64,000 bases of DNA, from contig JAFCMP010000023.1 of NCBI GenBank assembly GCA_017506865.1, positions 186,001 to 250,000 on the forward strand, read 5' to 3'. A program made the translations under genes and the position numbers. This document shows, in pieces, positions 13,001-24,939 of this stretch. A model generated the notes under the pieces. The model did not search any database. It was given only the letters and a program-made list of their open reading frames with translations, and was not told the origin of the DNA. Numbering within the stretch: the first letter of the stretch is position 1; the number at the start of each line of letters is the position of its first letter. The DNA comes from Tribonema minus. Its lineage: Eukaryota; Sar; Xanthophyceae; Tribonematales; Tribonemataceae.

Positions 13001-14054
13001 GGCAGCGTGGCGCAGCGTGCCGGCGAGGGTGCCGCGGGCCTGCGCCGACTGCGCCTGCGCGGCCTGCAGGCGCGGGCTGGCGATGCGCTCCGTCTGCAGC
13101 TGGCCGATGATCTAGCGGCGCGCGCGCGGGGGGGGAGGGGGGGGGCAGAGAGTGTCAGCGCTGAAGTGATGAAGAGCGCGAGGAACGGCGGAAAATGGGG
13201 GTACCGTGAACTAGAGGGCGTGCACGTGCGTCATGCTGCGCGACACAGGACGACTGGCACGCGCCAGACTGCCGGCCTGGAAATGCGCACTCCTCTGATT
13301 GAAGGACGCAGTGAGCACGCCGACGAGCTTCTCATTGTTGGAGCCGCTCAAGCGGTTGAATCAGACTGCCATCTGCTGTCGTCGTACAGACGGTACCACA
13401 GTACTGTCACTGCAAGGACAGTTCGACAAGTCCACCGCTCACACAGCATCGACCCATGAACAGGCACGCTGTGTGCCCGGCGTACGCGACTGGCGTCCTC
13501 TCGAGACAATCCCGATTGCAATGCGCACTGTCGAACATCAGCGCTTTGACCCACGCCGCACGCGACCCTCGCAACGCACGCGCGCAACGTGCGCTGCCGC
13601 CGCTGCGGCCCGCCCTCTGCGCGCGACGACCGCTCGTGAAACAGTTCATTCCAAGTGGACATGTGCGAATACACTTTGTTTTCTTCCAACTTTTCAGGGC
13701 ACACCCAAACCCTCAAAAATCCTAAGCAGGAATGCGCGCACCTGCTGCGCGTCCGCCATGGATGACGCCCTGCGTTGCGGCGACAGGTACGCCCCCCCCT
13801 TCGCCGCACCCATAGACCCCCCGGCAGCAGCAGCAGCGGCAGCAGCAGGCCCCGCCGCCGTCAGCGGCGACAGTACCTCGTCGCTCGTCATGGAGCCCAG
13901 GTGGCGCAGGGGGGAGGGGAGGGGGGCGCCCCCTGGCGGAGGGAGCGTCGCCGCTTGAGGTTCTGCGCCCGGAGGCGGCGCCGTGGCGTCCAGCATGCCC
14001 TCCGACGAGCTGTCCCAGATCTGCCACGCTTGCTCCTGCACAGTAGCGAGGGGC

Positions 14055-14087
<33 letters not shown>

Positions 14088-17000
14088 GGGGGCGGCACGG
14101 CGCAGCAGCGGTGAGCCACAAGTGGACGTATCGTGCACAAACGGGGGGGGGGGGGGGGGTGTAGGGCTCTCACGCGCGTGCTGTGCTTGCGCGCGTTCTA
14201 TCGAGACTGTGCAGCGATGCGCATTAGCGCGATTGGTGGCAGCAGCGTGGATGACCGGTTGTGGCCACAGTGCTGCAGCTGTTGAGGTTCATCCAGTAGG
14301 AGTATACATACAGCCTAGAGTGCAGACTTTCGTGTGTTGGTCACATTCATGTACTCGCAGGTCCACTGATTAAGGTTGCATGCCTGTTATTGATGATCCG
14401 GAAGCCTGGTGTAAATCAGATTGCCAAAAAATGTTGTGATGCATCGTCATTGTCATTCGCCCATATACCTCCTTACCAGCACATCACGTGACACTACAAG
14501 AACCGCGCGCGCCAACATCTCAAAACCGCAACGGCTCCCACTTTGTCATCGCGCACGCGAGCTTGCACGCGCGGGCGGGCGAGCGCTGCTGCGCTGCGTA
14601 CCTGCAGGCGCGCGACCTTGTCGCGCGGCAGCCCAAACGACGCGTCCACCGCCCTCACAAAGTCGCCCGCCGTGTGCACGGTGATGCCGATGGCCACCAT
14701 CTCGTACAGCAGCGAGCGCGCCTCGCGGCACACCACCTCCGCCGCAACGTCCTCCTGCGCGCGCAGCAGCGGCGGCGGCGGCAGCATGAGCGGCGGCGGC
14801 GGCAGCATGAGCGACGGCGGCGGCGACAGCGGCAGCAGCAGCGGGGCGGCGCGGGCGCATGAGCAGCAGCTACGTAGCTCGTGCTCGATGCCAGCTCGAT
14901 GCTGGGCCGTGTTGACTGGCGTGCGGTTCGTGCGGTGGGCGGGCTGGTACTGGTGCACTTGCAGTTGTGTTCTATAAAATGAACAGCAGCCGCATGATCC
15001 TCCTAAATGGGGGCAGTGTAAGGACGGATGCGCACTTAGCGTTGGCTGACGACCAGCACGCGGAAGCGGCTGCTGCCGGACTAGCGGGCGCGGTGTGATA
15101 GCTGCACCGCAGTGTCTCGATGTCAGTCAGCAGGTGGCGAGGTGAACAGCGGCTCGGGCAGCGCACGCGCGCAGCGGCGATCCTACTGGTAGCCCTAGTG
15201 ACCCTCACACCCATGCAGAGTCGCCGCAGCGCCGCTGCGCAAGCGGCCGGCGGTGTGATCAGAAGACTTGGGTGATGGTGACACAGGGGAGCGCAATACT
15301 GCTGCAGCAAGCGCAGCGGCGGGGGCAATGCTGCATGCACCCCTCCCTGCGATGCTCTGCGTACTGGCACCACATGTGACAGCACCGCAAAAGAGTCAGT
15401 AGAGCGCAGTGTGTACCGATGCATGTACCCCCGGAACCGGCCTAGCACTTGTGACGGCAACTGCCCCCGCGCGCAGCCGCACGCACACGCGCAAACCGCA
15501 GCAGCACACAACTGCCAGGGGGGGGGGTGCCACTTGCCTTCGACTCCCCCTTCTCGCCCCCCTCCCCCGTCCCGTCCTCGCCCCCCCCCTCCACGGGCGA
15601 CTCCCCGCTAGACTGCTCGCTGTAGCTGTCGGCCGACGACATGCTCTCGTCGTCGTCGACGTCGACGCCGCCGCCGCCGCCGCCGTCCGCCAGCAGCAGC
15701 GTGGAGATCTCGTTGCTGTCGCTCAGCGCCGCGTCCGTGCTGTCGCGCGCCGACGGCGCGCGCGTGTCGCGCTGCGCGCGGGAGACGGCGGTGGGGGTTG
15801 GGGGGCGTGTGTGCACCTTGGCTTGAGGGGGGACATGCGACACGCGCGCTGCGCGTGAGATGCAGCTTCTAATGGGCTCTAGAAGGCGACGCGCCGTGCG
15901 GCACGCGGCGCTTCACGCACGGCGGCGGTCCAGACGAACACTTGCAGCGGACAGAAATCGCACTTCCAGCGACAAGGGTCTGTAGCGCAAGCGTGACGCG
16001 CACCATGCCCGTTGAACTCACATCCGACAGGCGCCTGCCCGGCACCGACCGCGACAGCTTGGCAGAGCCGGCGGCGCTGCCGTGGTGCCCGCGCACGTGC
16101 CCCCTGCGGCCGCCGCCCCCCAGCCCCTTCTCGCCGCCGCCGCGCAGCCGCGCGCGCCGCCGCGCGCGCGCTTTCGCCACCTGGCGCAGGCGCGTCAAGC
16201 GAGGCGGCGACACAGGCGGCGGTGATCTTTTGAGTTGAAACGCCGTTGAGTCGATGTTTGCTCAGGTGATTGGTGATGTGCAGTTGTTGAGCGATGTTGC
16301 GCAGCGCGCTGCCACGCGCGCAGCAGCGCTCAAGGAGACGGGCGACGCGCCTCGAAGCAGGGTTCGCACCGCTGCGGCGGCGGCACGCAACCGACACGAG
16401 CGCGGCGCGAAGGCGCAGTGAGCGAGCCATCTTGCGTGTGCGCGCGAGCTGCCGAGCACTGCAGGCGCAGCTTCATGCACTTCCAACCTGCTTCATGCTC
16501 TACTTCAACACATACTTCGAGTCCTGTTCACCTGCGAGTCCACCGTCTGCCCCAGTATGTGCAGCCAAAAGTCCACCATGGCGAATATCGGGTGGCGGCG
16601 GATGCGCCCCGAGAGGAACTCGGTGAAGTAACGCGCGGCCTCGCGGCCGAGGGGGCCCACCTCCGCAGCACCCTCATGAATCTGTCGCGGCGCGCAAGCA
16701 GGGGTTCAGAGGAACAAATGCTGAGCTGCTGCAGGTCCGTCCATCTGCACAAAGTCAGTGCTGTATACATCTGTATCTACATGCTTGAAGTATATATTGA
16801 ATATCATGTAATGAAGGTGGTGTCCACAAAGGGAGCTGCCACGCTGTCACGACAGCGCCTTTGTGGCTGGGCAGCGCTCTCAAGGATCATTCGTAGCGCG
16901 CCAGCAGGTGCATCAAGAATTGGCGCCATCACTGGCAGGAGCAGAGGACGGCACCGCCGACACAGGTCGGAGCAGCACACGCCTGAAGATGTGCAAGCCC

Positions 17001-20000
17001 TCAGTTGCTGCCGTCGCTAGCGGGACAGAAGACGCACCAACGACGGCACCGGCGTCTGCACAGGGGTTGCCTGCCGCCATGCGCTTGAGCGTACGTTTGC
17101 TCGACAGATCGGCGGTCGTGGACGCAGTGCACGCGGCGGCGCACCGTGGTGTGTGCGCCGCGCTGCGTGCCGATGTGGCGAGCTCGCTGCGTCGCCGCGC
17201 ACTGCGATGCGAGCAGACTGGCGCCGCTGCGCTCGGCGCGCCGCATGCAACAGCGCGCGCCGTGCTTGTGCGTGGCCTTGCTGCGGAAGGCTGCGCGTGG
17301 CCATCCTGAGGGTTAGGGTTAGGTTAGGCGCGGCGGCCCAGCTGGCGGACAAGAGCCTCACGGCGCAAACTGATCGGTCAGCGGAGACTTGCACTTGCCA
17401 ACGCGCTCGCTCTGTGATACCATGGGGTACGTTCAAGTTGAAGCGGCAGTGCGGTTTCGGTCTCTGCGGTAACACACACAAAAGCCGCCGCGACGGCACC
17501 TCAACCTGGCATCGCCTTCAACCACGCCTCTTGACTGCCACCACCGGCACACCTCAACATCTCCTGCCTTCACTCCCCCCCCGCAGCTGCGCAGCAGCGG
17601 CACGTCGCGCGGCTGCGCAGTCCTCCCGCCTGACCCCCCCAAACACAACACACAGCACTAAGAAAACTGCAAAACTTCAACTTCCCCCCCCCCCCCCCCC
17701 CCCCCCCCCCGTCACCACTCTCGCTACTTGCTCACTTCGGCTCGCATGCACTACTGTACACTACGCTACGCGCCTGGAAGTACGCGCCCGTGAGCTGCAG
17801 CAGCGCGTGCGCCGTCTCGTAGTCCGCGCCGTCCACGCACACGCACAGCAGCGTGTAGCTGAGCCGCGCGAGCGCCTCGAAGGAGGGGCCGTGCAGCAGG
17901 TACGGCCCCCTGCTCGCCGCGCCGCGCCGCCCCGCCTGCGACAGCACCTGGAGGAAGCGGCGCTGCGCCGAGGGCTCCACGCGCAGCAGCTCCTCCGCCT
18001 GAGCGTTGAGGCGGGTTTCACGACACATCGAACAAGCAAGCCCAGCACATGCTAACAGATCAATAGATGGCGTTGGCTACTGGCCTGCACTGTGACGTGG
18101 GGGGCCGGCCGCGCGTGCTTACAGCAAGAGTGTGAACAGATCGTGTTGCGGCATTGAGTAGCTGCGTCCTGCCGTCGGCAAGGATCGCTGGCAGGTCGTG
18201 AGGTGCTATTGAACGGCCAGCGCATGGCCCGATGCCTGGCCGCTGTCGGCTGCTGCTGCAGTGGCGATACGTGGCCTGCATGTGCATATGGCACATTACT
18301 GCAGCAAGCGGCCCTGACATGGAGGCACGCCTCCCCACCATTCTTGGGTGCCAAGTCATACGTGCGTCAATTCAGCGACTTGCATTCAAAACAGCAACAG
18401 CTTTTGAGATGGCCTTTGTTTGTGGTGTACATGCCCGTGTGATGTCAGCGTGGGGCGGTTGCAAGACTGTTGGCGCACACGCAGACCAACATGTGTACGT
18501 CGTCCGCGAATGCACCCGGCACCCGCACAGCAGGCGCTGCAGGCAAATGACATGCGCACCTGGTGTATACTATCTTCAACCACCCTGTCGCTGGAGAAGA
18601 CTGCCTCCAGGCACGCATACAGCTGCTCCCCTGCAGCGTCTAGAGGGCCGCTCTCGGCCTGAGAGTGCACGAGAACAAAGTGGCGGTGTGAGGGTGAAGT
18701 GCAGCGGACGGCAGAGTTGAAAATGCTGGAGGGAGACGATTACTGTCAGTAAAGCGTGGGCAAGTGCTGATGGAACTGTGCGGCAACGGTGGCTGGCGTG
18801 CATTGCGCGTTGGTCGATTCAACGGCAATCTTGATGTGCAGAACGTATCTGTACGAGCGCACACATACACCAAATGTCATGCGTGTTGAAGTTCATGTTG
18901 AAGTGCATGTGAGCTTGTTGATGGCGCGCATCACATGACGGTGTATGTGCCGGGTCAACGAGGATCGCTACTGCGCACGTCAGCATTGACATGACATCCT
19001 GGACATTGCAGACCCGACAATTTATTTGTACTTGCTGTGGTGAGCAAAACCACACATATCCACCGAGCAAGAACCTCAAGTAAGCAATGGCTCTTGCTAT
19101 TTGTTTGCCGCAAAATTCACTGCCTCATTGAAGTTCAAGTTGAAGTGTGCTAACCTCGCTGAGCTCCTGCCCCTGATCACACTGCGACAACGGTGTCACC
19201 CCCCTGCTGCCCATGATTCTGGGGCGAGTGTAGACGTCAAAGCGGGCGCGCGCCGCTGTGAAGCACACCCAATTGCGCATGCGCCGCAGATCATGTACCC
19301 ATACCATGTTACCCTCAGCAATACCTACATACCCTTCACGTTGCATACATACCCTGTACCCACATCCATGTACCTCACATACCCTGTGCCCCCAAGGGGG
19401 CTTCATCGTGGCGTCCATCTCAGATACTTCCAAATATTTGGAGGTACTACTCAGGCGCGCCCTCCGCCGCAACCCCATCATCACCACTATGCATATGTCT
19501 ACCCATACATGCGCATACGCATGAGCGTCTCTTACCTCCGAGGTGCTCAGGTGCGCCCCCCCCGCCCCCCACCACGGTGAGCGCCGTGTGCCAGCGTTAC
19601 AGCGCCTAACCCTAACTTTGCCTTCTACCACATGTCTCATACGTCATGAGCATACGTGCTGTACTTCCTGTCGCGCTGTCCTCACCTCCGAGGTGCTGAA
19701 GTGCGCCCCCCCCGCCCCCACGCCCCCCACCACGGTGAGCGCCGTGTGCCAGCCCTGCAGCGCCGCGTCCGCCCCCTGCTTCCCCCACGCCGCCTGCACC
19801 GCCGCCGCCTGGCGCTTCACGAGGTCCACCAGGTCCACCCCCGCGGCTTCGCCCGCGTCCGCGAGGGTGAAGGAGCGGGGCTCCTGATCTTGCCATGGAG
19901 CCTCGGCCTGAAGGCGGCGCAACACAGGAGGGTGCGTTCGCTCTTCTTCAGGTCTGCAAGATGAGGGCGCTATATGGCGTTGAGATCAAGCGATGCGGTG

Positions 20001-23000
20001 CGCGCGTGCGGTCTGCAGAGTAAGGGCGCTCGCTGTCATTGAGGTCGGGCGATGCGGTGCGCGCGCGCGCGCGCGGCGCGAGCCGTCACCTGGCGCGATC
20101 CGTTGTCGCACAGCGGGGATGCTACCCGCGCGTGCCAACGGTCTGCACGGTCGTATACCGTGAACGAATCGTCAGTGATGCGGTGCAGCGAACCACACGG
20201 GCCATGCCGCATCTAAATATGAAATCCAAGCAGGGCACACAGAGCATGATGGCAGCTGGTGAACGGGCCACAAAGCAGCAGCGGCTGCCGCGCGGCACGC
20301 ACCTCCGTCAGCAGTATCGGCTCCGGCTCCCACACCACCTGCGACAGCGGCACCGCGAGCTGGCGCTCCCCGTACCAGCTCAGCCTGCCGCCGTTGACGC
20401 TGCCGCCGCCGCCGCCGCCGCCACCAATGGAAGACAGCGCGGGAGCAGCGCGCTCCGCAAAGCCCGAGTCTATGGACCCCGCGTGCGGCCGCGATGAGGC
20501 GGTCGTGGGGGAGTGCACACACCCCCCCGCCCCCCCCGCGCCCCCGCCGCCTGTGGCGTCGAGCGCGGAGCTCCTGCGCCGGCGCAGCATGCCCAGGAGG
20601 AGCTGCGCGCGAGAGAGAGAAGCGGCGCGAGGGCGGACGCAAGGACGCGGCACACGTGAGAATGCGGCTGGAGGCAGGTAGCGCGTGTGCGTGCGGGAGT
20701 GGAGCGGGTGCGCGCCCGGAGCGGGTGCGTGCGTCTGCGTGCGCGCGTCGTCCGCCGCGACAGCAGCGACAATGACCGGCTGGCCGGCGCCGCCCGCCGC
20801 CGCTCGTGACGTCAGCACCCCACGCGCGGCGCTCACGGATGGCGCGCGCGACGTGGGCATACAGCGTCACTGGCAGGAAAAGAAGATTCACTCGCAACGG
20901 CTGACTTTGCTAGGGTATTCCACGCCAGGCAACTACTCTGAACATTGCGCCAAACACAGCGCGCCCATCTCCTACCTGTGCGTCGTCTAAAACGCCGTCC
21001 GCGCCGCCGCCGCCGCTGCCGCCCGCGCCCATGGCGCCGAGGTTGGTGCTCGTGTGCACGCGCGACACGGCGGCGGCGTGCGGCAGCACGTTGGGCAGCG
21101 TGCGCGTGCGCCGCACTAGCGCGACGCCCGGCGTTTTGGCGGGCGACCCTGCGCCGCCGCCGCCGCCGCCACCGCTGCCGCCGCCGCCGCTGCCGCCGCC
21201 GCCGCCCGACAGCGGCGACGACACCCCCACGCTGTGCCGCCGCGGCGAGTGCGAGTTAAAAGTTGAAGTCATCAGGGTCGCGGCTGCCGCCACGCCCCCC
21301 ACCGGCGTCCCCTCGCGCGAGCGCTGCCACGGGGGGGACGTCGTCCCCGGCGTCAGCTTGGGGGTGCCCCCGGAGGAGGGGGTCGCGGGGGCTTCGGCGG
21401 CGGCGGCGGCGTGCGGCGGCGGCGGCGGCGGGTGCTTGCGCGCGTCCGGCCGCGGCGGCGGCAGCACGAACGTGGCGAGCTCGTGTGCGGGCGTGTAAGC
21501 GCTGCCGGCGGCGGAGGAGTCGGCGGCGGCGTCGGCGCCGAAGGGCGCGCGCGCGCGGCGCGAGAAGTTGCCGCGGCGGAACGCCCTGCGGCGCGCGGCG
21601 TCGAGGAGGCGCGAGAACGGCGCGAGCGACGGCGCGTCCTGGTTGTCGAGGAGGGAGTTGAAGGCGAGCGTGTCGACGACGCGCGCGACAAAGGGCGCGT
21701 CCTCCTCGCGGCAGTACTCCTGAGATGGGGCGGGGGGGGTGGGGGGGTGGGGGGTGGGGCGATCAGTATTACGTGACAAGGATCGTGTAAGAGTTGCTGG
21801 TGTCATCCAAAATTGTCTGAGTGCTGTGCGCGAGTTGTTGTTTTCCAGTCTGCCCATCGTTACGAGAGCAACAACTTGTGCAGGACATTCAACAACGCCA
21901 GAAGACCGTAGTGCACCTCCGCAGTTGCTGCTTCGCGGTCTGTTCATGAGGTGGGAGCAGCAGCGCGCAACAAACCGCAGGCGGGTGCTGTCTTGCTGCT
22001 GCACATGTGATGCTGAAGTGGCCGAGGCGCACGCAATACGCACTTCAACACCAGCCGTGTCCAGACGCGCCAATGCACACTCAAACTTCAAGTCGCACAC
22101 CTGCAGGAAGCGCGGCTTGTTGAAGATGGGCCGGTCCGCGTCCACAAAGAACAGGCAGTCCGTGTAGCCGAACAGCATGTCGGCGATCGCGCGCAGGAAC
22201 TCCGTGCGCAGCCGCCGCTCCCAATCCCCCCCCCCCTCCCCGCCCCTGCCCCCGCCCCCCACCCCCAGCCGCGTGGGGGGGGCATCTGGCATACCTACCC
22301 CTGGCCCCAGCGACACGTTGAGCGCGGCGCGCACGGCGCGCGTGAGGGCGCGCCGCACGGTCGGCGGCAGCGGCTCCATGTGCGCCGCGGACGCCGTGTC
22401 GACGGTGCCGAGGTCGCAGTCCACGACCACCAGGTCGGTGAACGCGTCGGGGCCCATGTCGCCGAGCCAGTCCTGGTGCGAGAGGGGGGTGCGCAAGGGG
22501 AAGGGGGGGGGGGGGGAAGATGGTGACAGGCTGCTGCCGCTGACGCGTGTTGATGATGGGATCATGCTGGTGTGCGCGAGCGGTGCGTGTACGGAGGTTC
22601 CACGTGCGGCGGCGTTGCATAAACGGCAAGACTATGCAGAAGCAGCATGACCTGACGATTACATGCACAACTGACGGCACTCAACTCACCGTGTGCACGC
22701 CCAGCAGGAACGGCTGCGGCGACTCCACGAGCTCGACGAGCACGCGCGGCAGCACCGGCACGTACGCGTACGGCCACTGGAACGGGTACATGAGCGCGAA
22801 CACGCCCTCCGCGACGACCGGCAGCAGCGCGAGGTTGCGGCTGTGCAGCAGGATGCGCCCCTCCTGCAGCGCCGCCGCGACGAGGAGCGTCACGCCCTGC
22901 GGCCCGAGGCTGCGCAGCAGCAGCGCGAGGCCGAAGCTCAGCGCGGGCAGGTCGTCGTCCGCGGGCAGCGCGAAGCGGAAGCGGCGCCGCGGCGTGTCGA

Positions 23001-24939
23001 ACGCGTCCAGCGCCGTCGCGCACACGCCGGGGATCGGCAGCGGCAGCTCCGAAGTGAGCTGCAGCACCGCGGCGTGCAGCAGCGCGCGCGTGGACGCCGC
23101 GAGCTCGCCGCCGCCGCCGCCGCCGCCACCGCCGTCGCAGCCGCCCTCCATGCACACGTAGAACGCCTTGAGCCACGGCGCCAGGGACTCAAGCACCGGC
23201 GAGTGCGTCAGCACGCACAGGCACAGCGGCACCCACAGCACCGGCTGCCCGTCCAGAGACCCCCGTGGCACCGGCGACACGGGGCGCGCCGCCGCCCCCG
23301 CCCCCGCGTCCGCATCTGCGCCCGACAGCGCATCGGCGCCGGCGGCGTAGGAGGCGGCAGCGGTGCTCAGCAGACGCGCGCTGCCGCCGCCCGCAGGCGC
23401 CAGCGCCGCGCGCCGGTGGAACGTCAGGCACAGCCCGTAGCTGCGCGTGCCGTTGATGAAGCGCACGAACGACGACAGGCGCGGCGGCGGCGCGCGCGGT
23501 CCCGCAGCGAGGCGCGCGCCGCACGGGAAGCAGAACCACTCGACGCGCGACGTGTGCGGCACGTCGGCGCGCTCCGCGCGCGGGAACGCGTCAAGGACGC
23601 CGCACGCGAGCTCGACGGCGGTGACGGGCGCCCCCGGGCCGCGCGCCGCGCCCGCGTGCCCGCCCGACCCGAACCCGCTGCGCGCCGCCTCCTGCTCCAT
23701 CAGGCACCCGTCCTCGTCCACGACGGGGCCCACCACCAGGAAGTAGTCCACGAGGCCCGCCGGCAGCACCTCGCGCGCGAGCTGCTCCGTCTCGTCCGCC
23801 GCCGCCGCCGCCGCCGCGTCCTGCTCCTCGTGCCACCCCCACGGCGCCCCCGCCGCCGCCGCCGCCGCAGCGCCGCCGCCGCCCGCGTCGGCGCCGACCG
23901 CAGCCGCCGTGCCCGCCGCCGCCGTGGACGCGCTGCGGCGCGGCGACGTCGGCGAGTGCAGCGGCGGCGGCAGCGCCGCGGTGGGCGCGCCGCCGTCGCT
24001 GTCGTGCGCGCTCTCCTCCAGCAGCAGCGCGCTCGCCTCGGTGAGCGGCACGACGGCGGCGCGCATGACGGACGTGCGCCGCGAGCGCGCGGACGCCTCC
24101 TTGCTGCGCGCGCTCGCGCCCTTCTGCGCGTGCGCGGCGTGCACGTGCGGCGCGGCGGGCTCCGCCTTTGCGCCTCCGTTGCCGCTGCTGCCGCCGTCTG
24201 CCGCCTCACCGCGCTTGGCGCCGTCCGCAGCCGCTTCCGCCGCGGCAGCGTCGTGCGCGGCGCGCAGGTCGTCCGGTATGCTGCGGCGGCGCGGCAGCTC
24301 CGCGGCGCTGCTGCTGCCGCTGGCGGCGCCGACGCTCGCGGCGCTGTTGCGGCTGAAGGTCAGGCGCAGGCGCACGGCCGTCTTGATGAAGCTCAGCGCG
24401 CTGTCGCGCGGCGGGTGCAGCTGGTACCACTGCTCCACGGGCGCGCCGTCCGGCAGGCGCGCGACGGGCACGAGCGCCTCGCCGACGACGCTCTCGCCGC
24501 CGCCGCCGCGCCCCGCGGGCTTGTTGAGGCACGTCACGCGCACGCCCATCGCGGAGCCGACGTCGTGGAACGCGAATGCCTCGTTCCAGGTCGCGCTGCA
24601 GTGCTTGTCGTCCGCGGCAATCACGCGTGCGCTCGTCTTGACCCTGTCGGCGCTGAGCGCTGCCGCGGCCGCCGCTGCCGCTGCTGCTGAGCCGCGCCGG
24701 TGCGCAGCGGACGACGGCGACCCGCCGCCACCGCCGCCGCCGCCGCCCTCGAGGTGCTCCAGCGCGATGGAGATGTAGACGTACTGGCTCGGGCCGGAGG
24801 GCCTGCCCCAGCCGCTGAGCGCGGAGGGCGCGTGGTCCTTGAAGAACGGCGCAAAGATGGACATGCCGGAGGGCTTGGCGGAGGCGGGCGCGACGACCAT
24901 GTCCGTGCCCTCCACCACCTGGAGGGGCAGGTAGGGCAT
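7083..24939 (-). CDS. C2-DENN-WD40 protein (SCD1-like Rab GEF candidate)
   Basis: Nineteen exons in transcription order: 24,939-22,690; 22,472-22,101; 21,719-20,976; 20,602-20,303; 19,907-19,686; 18,658-18,560; 17,998-17,774; 16,681-16,532; 16,180-16,022; 15,771-15,538; 14,754-14,602; 14,035-13,742; 13,111-12,200; 11,368-11,318; 10,578-10,354; 9,595-9,497; 8,831-8,598; 7,921-7,794; 7,317-7,083. The product is about 2,360 residues. A C2-like domain (about 50-195) is followed by a tripartite DENN domain from about 395 (DYFLVVGPVVDEDG, GRILLHSRNLALLPVVAEG, LADMLFGYTD-type, then dDENN near 900). The C-terminal 480 residues form about eight WD40 blades (LRLWDKR, ILVWDTR). DENN plus WD40 is the layout of plant SCD1, a membrane-traffic and cytokinesis factor; Rab exchange activity is inferred. 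Low-complexity Ala/Gly/Pro linkers roughly double the usual length. The N-terminus (ATG at 24,939 or an upstream exon) is the weakest part. Confidence 0.85.
10229..10253 (-). repeat. Duplicate of an exon 3' end inside the next intron
   Basis: The end of the WD40 exon at 10,354-10,378 (coding GAGGATGGCCAG, then GTACGC) is repeated 125 bases downstream as GAGGACGGCCAG followed by GTGAGTC, a good second donor. A neighbouring block beginning ACCTGCGCAC also recurs at about 10,031 and 10,291. Confidence 0.75.
17308..17328. repeat. Interstitial telomere-like tract
   Basis: GGGTTAGGGTTAGGTTAGG lies in the DENN-WD40 intron between exons 17,774-17,998 and 16,532-16,681. It is short and slightly imperfect. 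Confidence 0.7.
19533..19592 (-). repeat. Duplicate of an exon 3' end inside the next intron
   Basis: The end of exon 19,686-19,907 (coding CACCTCGGAG, then GTGAG) is repeated about 150 bases downstream in transcription sense. The copy shares the CACCGTGGTGGGGGGC block and the CACCTCGGAG end followed by GTAAGAG. It therefore brings its own plausible donor. Confidence 0.75.

Noticed and set aside
12056-13459. 467-codon plus-strand Arg-rich frame
   Set aside because: Antisense to the 912-base exon of the DENN-WD40 gene that joins in phase on both sides; composition is an artefact of GC repeats.
22693-24690. 665-codon plus-strand frame
   Set aside because: It lies antisense to the DENN exon, is almost pure Arg/Ala/Gly and has no domain. 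High GC keeps the opposite strand open.
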